The translations under genes were made by a program, and so were the position numbers. This document shows, piece after piece, positions 11,259 to 20,213 of a stretch of 64,000 nt of DNA (position 1 is the stretch's first letter; each line of letters opens with the position of its first letter). Source of the stretch: Enterococcus mundtii (GTDB taxonomy: Bacteria > Bacillota > Bacilli > Lactobacillales > Enterococcaceae). The notes beneath the pieces were generated by a model. That model ran no database searches. It was not told the origin of the DNA and worked only from the letters and a program-made list of their open reading frames with translations. The stretch covers positions 1 to 64,000 of the forward strand of contig NZ_PUAP01000041.1 of assembly GCF_002947535.1 (NCBI RefSeq), given 5' to 3'.

Positions 11259-12782
11259 ATGAAAAAGACAAAAATTCTGAACGGCTTGATGATCGTTGGT
11301 TTAATGTTAGGGAATATGAATGGTGCTATTGTTCAAGCGGTCTCGCATTTAGAGTCAAAGACTGACAAGGCATCACTTGTGGAAAAAAAACAGGCCACAG
11401 CAGAATCAAGTCAAGAAGAGAGCAAAACAACAAACAAAAAAAGTTTAGCTACTAATGAGTCAGAAAAAAAAGAAAGTCTTGAACAATCAATTGAGAAAAA
11501 TAAAAAGACGAGTACCAAGAACAATAATCCAAGTGACAATCTCAACAGTGCTCAAGGGAACGATGGAGATTACTTTAAACCAACTACTGATTCCACTTTA
11601 CTAAAAATTGGTCAGGAGCAGATGGCTCGAGTACAATCAGATCTATCGAAAGTAACGTTTAATATTTCCAACTTGCAGCATGAGAAAGACGATAGCTTTG
11701 AAGTTTTAAAATTTTCGGACGGTATATTTCCAGAAAATAAAGGGATTGTTATGTCTCCAGTTGGTGCAGGACTTTCTGATGTCTATTGGACTCAGGTAGA
11801 TTCCGATAGTGGGAATTGGCGAATGCGTTTTTACTCTACAATGCAGTCTTATTCCAAAATCGATTTAAACGTAAAATTTACTCGTCTAAAATATGGTTCC
11901 ATTAGTGGGAATGAAGTATTTGCATTTCCAAGAGTAGGTTTTGTATATAGTCCTACCTCTAACATAGATAGCTTTAGATCATTTCTTATGGCAGCTAAGT
12001 TAGAAGTACGGTTACCGACTGCTGAAGAGGAAATCGGTAAAATTGAAGCAACTGCAAAAGAAGGCACACATAAACTCATGCAAAATACTCAATCGATCCC
12101 TAATCCAGAAACTTATCTAGATGTAAAAAATACACGTGGAAAAGTTGAGTATAGTTGGAAAACAGCTCCTGATACAACGAAAGTAGGGAAGCAAGATACG
12201 AAGATCTTGGTAAAAGACGAGTCGGGTAGAGAAATAGAAGCGATAGTCCCAATCACTGTGGAACCTTTAGCTGTAGAAATCAAAGGGAAACCAGGGCCAT
12301 TTGACATTTATCAATATGATAAATTGCCAGATGTGACTAAATACTTTGAAGTGACCAATCATTATAGTACCTATACGCTAAAATGGCTCGATGATGTGAA
12401 CACTGATTCACCAGGAGTACAAATGTGGCGAGCAAAGGTAACGACCTCTGATGGACGTGAAGCAACTGCTTCGATCCAGATGGATGTGAAGCCACATGAA
12501 GGCTTAAAGGTTAATTTAAAACCAATTGAGGATCGAAGACTCGGTTATACTTATCCAACATTTGCAACAAATTTCAGAGATTACATTGATTCAGTCACCA
12601 TGCATGGTGAACCAGTTGAATTAAGAGATCTTGAATTTATTCCAGAAGAAAGTATTGAAGCGGATTATCGTTTAGGTGGCGCTCAAACGCTCAAATTAAC
12701 AGTTCAAACCAAGCATCCAAATAGTGGTGTAATGATAAAAGGAACTGGTGAGGTAACACTCAATGTTCTTTGGGACCATTAG
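11259..12782 (+). CDS. N-terminal half of split LPxTG surface protein (signal peptide, ends at TAG)
   Basis: The reading frame opens at ATG 11259, 13 bases after GGAGG (an ATG at 11238 overlaps that site and is unlikely). A signal peptide (MKKTKILNGLMIVGLMLGNM... to VQA) is followed by a Lys/Ser/Thr/Glu-rich linker to about residue 95. Next come a globular domain and Ig-like segments (for example WKTAPDTTKVGKQDTKILVKD). Alone it has no sorting signal and would be secreted. It stops at TAG 12780-12782 in the middle of a repeat, and the next ORF continues in the same frame. Confidence 0.8.
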   Translation: MKKTKILNGLMIVGLMLGNMNGAIVQAVSHLESKTDKASLVEKKQATAESSQEESKTTNKKSLATNESEKKESLEQSIEKNKKTSTKNNNPSDNLNSAQGNDGDYFKPTTDSTLLKIGQEQMARVQSDLSKVTFNISNLQHEKDDSFEVLKFSDGIFPENKGIVMSPVGAGLSDVYWTQVDSDSGNWRMRFYSTMQSYSKIDLNVKFTRLKYGSISGNEVFAFPRVGFVYSPTSNIDSFRSFLMAAKLEVRLPTAEEEIGKIEATAKEGTHKLMQNTQSIPNPETYLDVKNTRGKVEYSWKTAPDTTKVGKQDTKILVKDESGREIEAIVPITVEPLAVEIKGKPGPFDIYQYDKLPDVTKYFEVTNHYSTYTLKWLDDVNTDSPGVQMWRAKVTTSDGREATASIQMDVKPHEGLKVNLKPIEDRRLGYTYPTFATNFRDYIDSVTMHGEPVELRDLEFIPEESIEADYRLGGAQTLKLTVQTKHPNSGVMIKGTGEVTLNVLWDH

Positions 12783-15700
12783 ATTTTGATGAAATCAATC
12801 AGTGGTGGATCAGCAGGATCCTTTTCTCTAAGAACGGATAACTCAGGAAAAGAAACGGCAAAAATTGTATTTGGTATGGGATTACCGACTCAAATAAATA
12901 CACCAGTTGGTCCTCAAAATTCCCCATTTTCATTGTATTATTCGTTTGAAGTTTTACGAGGTGAAACAGTTGTTTATAGCCAAGAAGTAACAAATCGAGC
13001 AACTTGGCAACAAATCTTAGATAAATTTGGAGATTCTACTGGAACGATCGATGTCCGTTACGATGATGTCATTAAAATCTATCATCCAGAACGAACCCCG
13101 AATAGTTCAGTCTTAATGATTGATGAAAAGGAACAGGATTATACATATGATACGGCGTACGCCTACTATAAGATTACTCCTTATGGATTTGATCCATTCC
13201 CCTTACTAGAAGCAGAAGCTTCACAAAAGAGTTTTGTTTTAGGAGAGAGCACAAAGACGATTGATCCAGCTTCCTTAATAAAAAATGTGACGATCAATGG
13301 TCGGGTAGTTGATAGTAGCTTATACGAAGTAGAATCATTGATCGACTTTGATACTAGTACCATCGGAACTAGAAAAATGAAATTGAAAGTGACAATGAAT
13401 GATGGTCTTTCAGCAGAGGAATTCGAAGTCGATTATCAAGTCAAATGGGGCAGCACATTCGTATTGAAAGGCTTGGATGATGCAACAGTTGGCGCATTTA
13501 GTCTACTGAAAGAAAACGATCAATGGGCATTACATGCTAGTCAAGGTGTAAGTGGAACGGACTTGAGTCAACCGGTCAATAATCATTTTGGCCGAGACAT
13601 TTACTATGGTATTGAAGTGATCGAAAATATTACTACTAAGTACCAATATAACGTGCTAGGAAATCAATCGATCAGAGAAGGGATCGAAGGGTTCAATCAA
13701 GGGAAACCATTAGACGTCAAACAAGGCGATGTCATCAAAGTGTATCATGCTGAACCAACAGGTAATAGTTTATTGATGCAAGATGAATTGGCAAAAGACT
13801 TTACGATGGGCTCAAATAATGCCTATTACGAAGTCACCGAGCATGGATTAGAACCGATCCTTGCGATTTCTACGGATACTAAACCACAAGAATTTAGCTT
13901 AGGTGATGATGCCGCGGGAATTGATGGAACGCAACTGATCAATCAGGTAACGATCAACGGTACCGAGCTAACACCGGATCTATATACAGTGAAACAATTA
14001 GGAAACTTCGATACAACCACAGTCGGTCAAAAAGAACTTGCTATCCAATTTGACACGAAAGATGGGGTAGTATCAAAAGTCATCACAGTGCCTTATGAAG
14101 TGAAATGGGGCAGAACGATCGTGATGAAATCAAGTACTGGCGGTTCAGCAGGGGTTTTCTCACTGCAAACTACTAACACGACCAGACAATTGAAAATCCA
14201 TCATGGCTTTGACTCGCCATTAGATGAGCGCTTAGGAAACGATCAAGACCTCTATTATTCAATTGAAGTCTTACGTGGCGAAAGAGTCCAGTATAGTCAA
14301 GAAGTCCCAGGTCGTGTCACGCTACAAGACGTCATCAACAGTTTTGGAACTAATGGTACTCAAGCTGTCACTGTCCAGTTAGATGATGTGATCAAAATTT
14401 ATCACCCGCAAAAATCTCCTGGTAGCTCGGTACTGATGGTCGATGAACTAGAAGAAGACTTCACTTATGGTTCAGATTATGCGTATTACAAAGTAACGAC
14501 ATATGGCTTTGAAGCAATGCCAGTCATGGAAGTCCATACAGCTAATAAAGCCTTTTATCTCGCACAAGATGTGACTACTGTAGCTGATGCTGAATTAATT
14601 GATCGTGTGACGATCAACGGCAAAACAGTCGATCCAGAGGAATACACGATCGAAAGACGTTCAGAAATCGATACGACAACGGTAGGAAATAAAAACGTCG
14701 CTATGCGTGTGAAAATGAACGATGGTTTATCTAGTGTACAACTTGAACTTCCTTATCAAGTCAAATGGGGAAGTACATTTGTTCTGAAAGGCGAAGAGAA
14801 AGAAGGGAAAAGAGGGATCGTCGGCTCTTTTAGCCTGCTTGATCAAAATGATGAGTTGGCTATCTATGCCACGAAAGGCGAAGATGAAACAGAACTTAAT
14901 GCGCCAGTCAACTCTGCCTATGGTCGGAATGCCTATTATCGAATCGACATCTTAGCAGATCCTAAAAATAAAGCAAATAGTTTATTTCCCGATAACATCA
15001 AATATACTTATGAAGTGGCAGGTAATCAAACGGTTCGTCAAGCAATCGAAGGGTTCAATAATGGAGAATCACTACCTGTGGAAGAAGGAGACATTTTCCG
15101 TGTCTACCATGCAGAAACAGATAATCAGAACTTACTGATGTGGGATAATATCGTCAAAAACTATACAGCTGGGTTGAATTACGCTTATTACGAAGTCAAG
15201 AATGGAGAGTTTGAGCCAATTACGATGATCCACGCAGATGTTGCTAGTCAAGAACTCGTCTTAGGTGAAGATACCAGTGAAGTAGACGTGACAACGTTGG
15301 TTGAGAATGTTGCATTCAACGGACAGAGTTTGAACACAGAGCTTTATAAAGTAGAACAAACGGGAGCGTTTGATACACATACGACAGGAGAAAAAACAGT
15401 AACGGTAAAAGTATCAACCGCAGATGGTGTTTCTTCGACCGACATCGAAGTGCCTTATGAAGTGAAATGGGGTAGCACGATCCACTTGAAAAATCGTAAA
15501 GGTGAAACGGTGGGATCGTTTGGACTACTTAAAAACAGCAAACAAATCGAGATCCAATCTGTCCAAGGAACCGATCAAACAGTTTTAAAAAATAGAGTGA
15601 ATGAATACGATGACACCGAAGTATATTACGGGATCGAGATCCTCAATGAACGCAAGCAAAGCAAATACCAATACGAAGTTCGTGGCACACAAACGATCGA

Positions 15701-16130
15701 ACAAGCGATTTCACGCTTTAACACTGGTAAATCGCTGGCGGTGACCACAGGGGATATCGTAAAGGTTTATCATGTAGATACTAGTAACAATTTATTGATG
15801 GCAGAAGAGAACGAACGAAACTACACCTATGGCAGTAATTACGCTTATTATAAGGTAACAGATTATGGTTTTGAGCCTACAGGTGAGTTGACCGTTGAAC
15901 CTGCTCAGCCTTCTTTTGCACAAGGGACAGAAAGAGTTGACCTGAAATCGTTAGTAAAAGAAGTTAAAGTGAATGGACGTGTAATACCTAAAAACGTCTA
16001 TACTGTTTCTTTAGATGGGACATCTGAAATCGATACAGAAACTATGGGAAGTCGCTTTGTTTCCCTCGATGTCAAAGTGGATCGGAGTTACGGAAGTTTA
16101 TCTACTCGTACAGAATCTTCATATGAAATC
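12770..16130 (+). repeat. Five tandem protein-coding repeats (about 660-705 bp) in the surface-protein gene
   Basis: Units span about 12770-13445, 13446-14105, 14106-14765, 14766-15470 and 15471-16130. Each starts with a W-G-(S/R)-T-(F/I) segment and has SFSL, IKxYH, NYAYYxV and W-G landmarks. Unit 4 is longer because of inserts (EEKEGKRGI and KNKANSLFPD). Confidence 0.85.
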
Positions 16131-16394
16131 GTTGAACCTGGTCAAGAAACAACACCAGGAGAGGAGGATGCTACTGCAGGAGAAGGAGCAGAAGGTACTG
16201 ACACATCAAACGACCCAGATGCAGAAGGGATTTCTGCAGAAACAGGTTTAGGAGAGGCTTCTGGTGCAGATGGCAATGGAAGTAACTTGCCACAAACAAA
16301 TCAAACGATCAACCGGGTACTGCCATATATTGGTGTATGCTTGTTACTAGCGGTCGGCTTTGTTTTATGGAAGAGAAAAACAGCTAAAAACTAG
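12789..16394 (+). CDS. C-terminal half of split LPxTG surface protein (five repeats, sorting signal)
   Basis: The frame is the same as the preceding ORF. It encodes five repeats of about 220 residues, each closing with a V-K-W-G segment (DNA boundaries near 13445, 14105, 14765 and 15470). Repeats 1 and 3 share one subtype (VLRGExVxYSQEV, DDVIKIYHP). Repeats 2, 4 and 5 share another (FNxGKxLxVxxGDVxKVYHA). The C-terminus is a sortase signal: LPQTN (16287-16301), a hydrophobic stretch and KRKTAKN. It has no signal peptide and no Shine-Dalgarno upstream of its first ATG, so alone it probably cannot be made or exported. The function is probably adhesion or matrix binding, by inference. Confidence 0.8.
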   Translation: MKSISGGSAGSFSLRTDNSGKETAKIVFGMGLPTQINTPVGPQNSPFSLYYSFEVLRGETVVYSQEVTNRATWQQILDKFGDSTGTIDVRYDDVIKIYHPERTPNSSVLMIDEKEQDYTYDTAYAYYKITPYGFDPFPLLEAEASQKSFVLGESTKTIDPASLIKNVTINGRVVDSSLYEVESLIDFDTSTIGTRKMKLKVTMNDGLSAEEFEVDYQVKWGSTFVLKGLDDATVGAFSLLKENDQWALHASQGVSGTDLSQPVNNHFGRDIYYGIEVIENITTKYQYNVLGNQSIREGIEGFNQGKPLDVKQGDVIKVYHAEPTGNSLLMQDELAKDFTMGSNNAYYEVTEHGLEPILAISTDTKPQEFSLGDDAAGIDGTQLINQVTINGTELTPDLYTVKQLGNFDTTTVGQKELAIQFDTKDGVVSKVITVPYEVKWGRTIVMKSSTGGSAGVFSLQTTNTTRQLKIHHGFDSPLDERLGNDQDLYYSIEVLRGERVQYSQEVPGRVTLQDVINSFGTNGTQAVTVQLDDVIKIYHPQKSPGSSVLMVDELEEDFTYGSDYAYYKVTTYGFEAMPVMEVHTANKAFYLAQDVTTVADAELIDRVTINGKTVDPEEYTIERRSEIDTTTVGNKNVAMRVKMNDGLSSVQLELPYQVKWGSTFVLKGEEKEGKRGIVGSFSLLDQNDELAIYATKGEDETELNAPVNSAYGRNAYYRIDILADPKNKANSLFPDNIKYTYEVAGNQTVRQAIEGFNNGESLPVEEGDIFRVYHAETDNQNLLMWDNIVKNYTAGLNYAYYEVKNGEFEPITMIHADVASQELVLGEDTSEVDVTTLVENVAFNGQSLNTELYKVEQTGAFDTHTTGEKTVTVKVSTADGVSSTDIEVPYEVKWGSTIHLKNRKGETVGSFGLLKNSKQIEIQSVQGTDQTVLKNRVNEYDDTEVYYGIEILNERKQSKYQYEVRGTQTIEQAISRFNTGKSLAVTTGDIVKVYHVDTSNNLLMAEENERNYTYGSNYAYYKVTDYGFEPTGELTVEPAQPSFAQGTERVDLKSLVKEVKVNGRVIPKNVYTVSLDGTSEIDTETMGSRFVSLDVKVDRSYGSLSTRTESSYEIVEPGQETTPGEEDATAGEGAEGTDTSNDPDAEGISAETGLGEASGADGNGSNLPQTNQTINRVLPYIGVCLLLAVGFVLWKRKTAKN

Positions 16395-16433
16395 TTTGAT
16401 AGACAGTATTCAACAGTTAAAATGACAACGATG

Positions 16434-16488
16434 CAGTCGAAAGAGCGAAAGTGATATATACTTTGGCATTCTTTCGACTGTTTTTTTA
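16434..16488 (+). terminator. Terminator of the surface-protein gene
   Basis: CAGTCGAAAGA pairs with TCTTTCGACTG, followed by TTTTTTT; the loop is long but contains further pairing. Confidence 0.85.
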
Positions 16489-16844
16489 TGGTCACTAAAG
16501 AAGTCATGTGTAAGAAATGAAAAACTAAATCTGATGAGTAAAAAACAAAAATCTTAAAATTGATAGTCGCGTATTAGCTGTGGAGAACTTAAAGAAACTA
16601 AAAATGAAAGCAAGAATGGCAAGATGAATTTTTTAAAGGACTTTTAAAAAACTCAAAATACCTGATTTTTAGTTTCACAACAGCTATATTGTTTCACAGG
16701 GCGAGACTTGCTCTTATGAGCAGACAGAAGTAGAATAGATAGTACATGTTTGATGAATCATCCGGGAAAATGCGTAATTAATAGTTGGATGAGGTATTCA
16801 AAAGTTGAAAGAGTAAAAATAATCAGAGATTGAGGAGGGCGCAT
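16489..16844. other. Intergenic region before recQ
   Basis: About 355 bp of AT-rich DNA with no supported ORF, repeat or structured RNA. The recQ promoter presumably lies here but is not obvious. Confidence 0.45.
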
Positions 16845-18623
16845 ATGGAGCAGTTATTAAAAAAGTATTTTGGATATGAGCTTTTCCGCCCAGGTCAAAA
16901 AGAAATCATTGAAAAAATCATGGCTCAAGAAGATGTGTTGGGCATCATGCCGACTGGAAGCGGAAAGTCAATATGCTATCAGCTACCTGCGCTAGCCTTG
17001 GAAGGATTGACGATCGTTGTTTCTCCCTTGATCTCCTTGATGAAAGATCAAGTGGATGCTGCGAATCAATTGGGGATCGCAGCTACATTTATCAATAGTT
17101 CATTAGATGGATATGAAGTGGCACAACGTTTTCGTTCATTAGATGAGGGAAACTATCAATTGTTATATGTTGCACCAGAACGTTTTATCATGCCTGATTT
17201 TATCCAAGCGATGAATCGCTGGTCCGTTCGCTTGATCGCCATTGACGAAGCCCATTGTATCTCTCAATGGGGGCATGATTTCAGACCAAGTTATTTGCAG
17301 ATGGCGAATATTTTGGAAGGTATCCCTCAGCGTCCGCCCATCGTTGCTTTGACAGCAACTGCCACTGTTCCTGTAGCAACAGATATCAAAAGACTTTTAA
17401 AAATTCCTGAAAAGAATCATATTCAAACTGGATTTGCACGAGAAAATCTACGGTTGCAAGTCATCAAAGATCAAAAAAAAGAACAGTATTTGGTCGAGTA
17501 TTTGAAAGTGAATCAAAACCAATCAGGCATCATTTATGCTGCGACTAGAAAAGAAGTGGATCGACTATATCAGTTGTTGACAAAATTTGGTTTTTCCGTC
17601 GGCAGATACCATGGCGGTATTTCAGAAAGGGAACGAACGGAAATGCAAGAAGCCTTCCTCTATGATCGGATCCAGCTATTAGTAGCAACGAATGCTTTTG
17701 GGATGGGAATCAATAAAAGTAATATTCGTTTTGTCATTCACTATCAAATCCCAGGTTCATTAGAAGCTTATTATCAAGAAGCTGGTCGTGCAGGAAGAGA
17801 TGGCTTACCTAGTGAAGCCATTTTGCTATTTGCGCCACAAGATGTGCAAGTCCAAAAGTTTTTTGTTCAACAATCGCAACGTGAGGAAGCACAAAAGCAT
17901 AAGGAATACGACAAGATCCGAGCGATGACTGAATACGTCCATATCGAATCCTGTCTTCAACGATATATTCTTTCTTACTTTGGAGAAGCAAGCGAGCCTT
18001 GTCAGCGTTGTGGTAACTGCCTTGATGATCGTGAACTGGTCGATGTGACTACAGAAACGCAAATGGTCTTGTCTTGTTTGAAACGAATGGGTGAGAACTA
18101 CGGAAAACAACTACTGATGAAAGTTCTTGCCGGATCAAAAGATCAGAAAATCAAACAGTTTCACTTTGATCGATTGTCTACGTATGGGTTACTAAAGAAA
18201 CAGTCACAAAAAAATATATTACAGTTGATCGACTATCTGATCTCAAGTGGCTACTTACTTGCAGCTAGTGGAGAATACCCTGTATTGAAAGTCAGTGACC
18301 TAGGGGTACAGGTACTTATGGGAAAAGTAACAGTCCATAAAAAGGAACCTAAAAAAGTGCAGCAATTGTCGAATGAAGAAACAGATGGTCTATTTGAAGT
18401 ATTACGCCAGTTGCGGACCGACTTAGCTGCTGATGCGGGCGTTCCACCATACGTTGTTTTTTCAGATGCAACACTCAAAGAAATGAGTCGGAATCGTCCA
18501 AATGACCGATTAGCACTTCTGCAAATCAAAGGGGTAGGACAAAGTAAGCTTGATAAGTATGGCGAGATGTTCTTGCAAGCGATCCAAAATTTCCAAGAAA
18601 GCGCTACGCAAAGTGATAGTTAA
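16845..18623 (+). CDS. recQ: ATP-dependent DNA helicase RecQ
   Basis: A superfamily 2, 3'-to-5' helicase for recombination and repair. Walker A is in PTGSGKSICYQLPA, motif II is DEAH followed by CISQWGHDFRPSY, and motif VI is QEAGRAGRDG. A zinc-binding CQRCGNC and a winged helix follow, and a C-terminal HRDC domain lies at about residues 510-585. ATG 16845 sits six bases after GAGGAGG and gives 592 aa. The TTG at 16830 overlaps that site and is unlikely. Confidence 0.94.
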   Translation: MEQLLKKYFGYELFRPGQKEIIEKIMAQEDVLGIMPTGSGKSICYQLPALALEGLTIVVSPLISLMKDQVDAANQLGIAATFINSSLDGYEVAQRFRSLDEGNYQLLYVAPERFIMPDFIQAMNRWSVRLIAIDEAHCISQWGHDFRPSYLQMANILEGIPQRPPIVALTATATVPVATDIKRLLKIPEKNHIQTGFARENLRLQVIKDQKKEQYLVEYLKVNQNQSGIIYAATRKEVDRLYQLLTKFGFSVGRYHGGISERERTEMQEAFLYDRIQLLVATNAFGMGINKSNIRFVIHYQIPGSLEAYYQEAGRAGRDGLPSEAILLFAPQDVQVQKFFVQQSQREEAQKHKEYDKIRAMTEYVHIESCLQRYILSYFGEASEPCQRCGNCLDDRELVDVTTETQMVLSCLKRMGENYGKQLLMKVLAGSKDQKIKQFHFDRLSTYGLLKKQSQKNILQLIDYLISSGYLLAASGEYPVLKVSDLGVQVLMGKVTVHKKEPKKVQQLSNEETDGLFEVLRQLRTDLAADAGVPPYVVFSDATLKEMSRNRPNDRLALLQIKGVGQSKLDKYGEMFLQAIQNFQESATQSDS

Positions 18624-18639
18624 AAAACATAAAAAAAAG

Positions 18640-18664
18640 CCTAGATAAATCTAGGTTCTTGCTC
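18640..18664 (+). terminator. Weak hairpin after recQ
   Basis: CCTAGAT and ATCTAGG form a 7-bp stem with a 2-base loop, preceded by A-rich and followed by T-containing sequence. It is a modest intrinsic terminator at best. Confidence 0.45.
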
Positions 18665-18690
18665 AGTTATCGCGTAAAATATGCTATAAT
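18659..18690 (+). promoter_or_regulatory. Promoter of the ylaN-ftsW-pyc cluster
   Basis: TATAAT at 18685-18690 is preceded by TG-n (TGCTATAAT, extended -10). TTGCTC at 18659-18664 is a possible -35 at a longer than usual 20-bp spacing. Confidence 0.55.
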
Positions 18691-18720
18691 GAATGAACTT
18701 AGAAATGGAGGGAAAGGCAA

Positions 18721-19023
18721 ATGGATTCTCTTTCAAAAGAGACGGCACTCAATGTGTTGATTGATGAGGCAGATCGCATCAAGCGTTTGATCCAAAATCA
18801 AACAAATAGTCTTTGTATCTCACAATGTAAAGCCTTTGAAGAGGTAGTCGATACACAAATGTATGGATTTTCTCAGCAAGTGAGCTTTGCGATACGTGTA
18901 GGGATCATTGAAAAAAAAGAAGGGCAACTGATGCTCAGCGAGTTAGAACGTCAATTGAATCACTTATACAATGAAGTTTACCGAGAAAATTATGATAAAA
19001 AAGAAAGTGGCAAGGGGGAATAA
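18721..19023 (+). CDS. ylaN: YlaN family protein (UPF0358)
   Basis: This small helical protein of 100 aa matches the YlaN/UPF0358 family across its length (IKRLIQNQTNSLCISQCKAF, then RVGIIEKKEG). In Bacillus and Staphylococcus the homologue is needed in low iron and acts together with Fur; that role is known for the family, not shown here. The ribosome site is TGGAGGGAAAGGCAA. It is followed 2 bp later by ftsW, as in Bacillus. Confidence 0.9.
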   Translation: MDSLSKETALNVLIDEADRIKRLIQNQTNSLCISQCKAFEEVVDTQMYGFSQQVSFAIRVGIIEKKEGQLMLSELERQLNHLYNEVYRENYDKKESGKGE

Positions 19024-19025
19024 GC

Positions 19026-20192
19026 TTGCCGAATAAAGTAAAAAAAAGGCATCTGTTGGATTACAGTATTTTAATCCCATATTTGATTTTATGTATCATC
19101 GGACTGATCATGGTATACAGCTCCACATCCTATTTACTATTAGCAAACGGGAGCAATCCAGCGTCATCAGTCATCAATCAGAGTATTTTTTGGGTGCTTA
19201 GCTTGATCGTTATTGCACTCCTATACAAAATGAAAATCGGTGTATTGAAAAATCAGCGATTGATCATGGCGGCTATCGCAGTCTTGACGATTTTATTATT
19301 GATCGTCTTATTTTTTGGGGAAGAACGAAATGGGGCAAAAGGTTGGCTTGAGATCGCCGGATTTTCTATCCAGCCTGCCGAATACCTAAAAATCATTGCC
19401 ATTTGGTATCTTTCTTTTACTTTGTCACAAAGACAAATGAGTGTGCAAAAAAACTTCATTGCCACGGTCAAACGTCCATTATTGTTAGTTCTTGCCTTGA
19501 CAGTGTTAGTGGCAAGTCTACCCGATTTCGGGAATGCAACGGTTATTTTTTTGATCATCATCGTGTTACTCTTAGCTAGCGGCGTCAATTATTTTTACAC
19601 TTTGATCGTTGGTGTCGGAGGGATCATTTTTAGTGTTGCAGCAATTTGGTTGATCAATGTGACCCAAGGAAAACTTTTCCCAGGTCGATTACAATATATT
19701 TATCATCGTTTTGAGATTTTTCAAAATCCTTTTTCTGATGAGTTGAATAACGGACACCAAATGGTCAATGGCTATTATGCGATGTTCAATGGTGGTCTAT
19801 TCGGTCGCGGATTAGGGAATAGTATCCAGAAAAAAGGATTTCTACAAGAAGCGCAAACCGACTTTATTTATGCCATCGTAGTAGAAGAATTAGGTGTGAT
19901 CATGGGTATCTTGATCTTAGCTTTATTGATGTTTATGATCGCCCGTATCATCTTAGTGGGTATCCGCTCAAAAGATCCATTCAATTCTTTGCTATGTATC
20001 GGGATCGGTTCGATGTTTCTGATCCAAGTATTTGTCAACCTTGGCGGGATCACTGGGATCATCCCATTGACAGGGATCACATTCCCGTTCTTGAGTCAAG
20101 GTGGTTCGAGTTTACTGATGCTTTCGATCTGCGTAGGTTTCGTCCTGAATATCAGCGCAGATGAGAAACGTAAGAGTTTAGGTATTTACTAA
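19026..20192 (+). CDS. ftsW: Septal peptidoglycan glycosyltransferase FtsW
   Basis: A SEDS-family polytopic membrane protein of 388 aa with about ten membrane segments that polymerises lipid II at the division septum. Typical motifs are MVYSSTSYLL early, GAKGWLEIAGFSIQPAEYLKI, the NGHQMVNGYYAMFNGGLFGRG loop and the C-terminal GITFPFLSQGGSSLL. The start is TTG 19026, behind AAGGGGGAA. Position between ylaN and pyc supports FtsW rather than RodA. Confidence 0.92.
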   Translation: MPNKVKKRHLLDYSILIPYLILCIIGLIMVYSSTSYLLLANGSNPASSVINQSIFWVLSLIVIALLYKMKIGVLKNQRLIMAAIAVLTILLLIVLFFGEERNGAKGWLEIAGFSIQPAEYLKIIAIWYLSFTLSQRQMSVQKNFIATVKRPLLLVLALTVLVASLPDFGNATVIFLIIIVLLLASGVNYFYTLIVGVGGIIFSVAAIWLINVTQGKLFPGRLQYIYHRFEIFQNPFSDELNNGHQMVNGYYAMFNGGLFGRGLGNSIQKKGFLQEAQTDFIYAIVVEELGVIMGILILALLMFMIARIILVGIRSKDPFNSLLCIGIGSMFLIQVFVNLGGITGIIPLTGITFPFLSQGGSSLLMLSICVGFVLNISADEKRKSLGIY

Positions 20193-20213
20193 AATTGACG
20201 TAGGAGTGATTCG

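Larger units (their letters stand above)
11259..16394 (+). pseudogene. Complete LPxTG surface-protein gene interrupted by one in-frame TAG
   Basis: Reading through TAG 12780-12782 restores one protein of about 1,710 residues. It has a signal peptide at one end, LPQTN anchor at the other, and five tandem domains between. The stop falls inside the first repeat: VLWDH-stop-ILMKSISGG aligns with VKWGRTIVMKSSTGG of repeat 3, so the stop replaces one residue of a conserved repeat start and nothing is inserted or lost. The DNA cannot tell a real nonsense mutation from a base-call error or readthrough. Confidence 0.8.
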
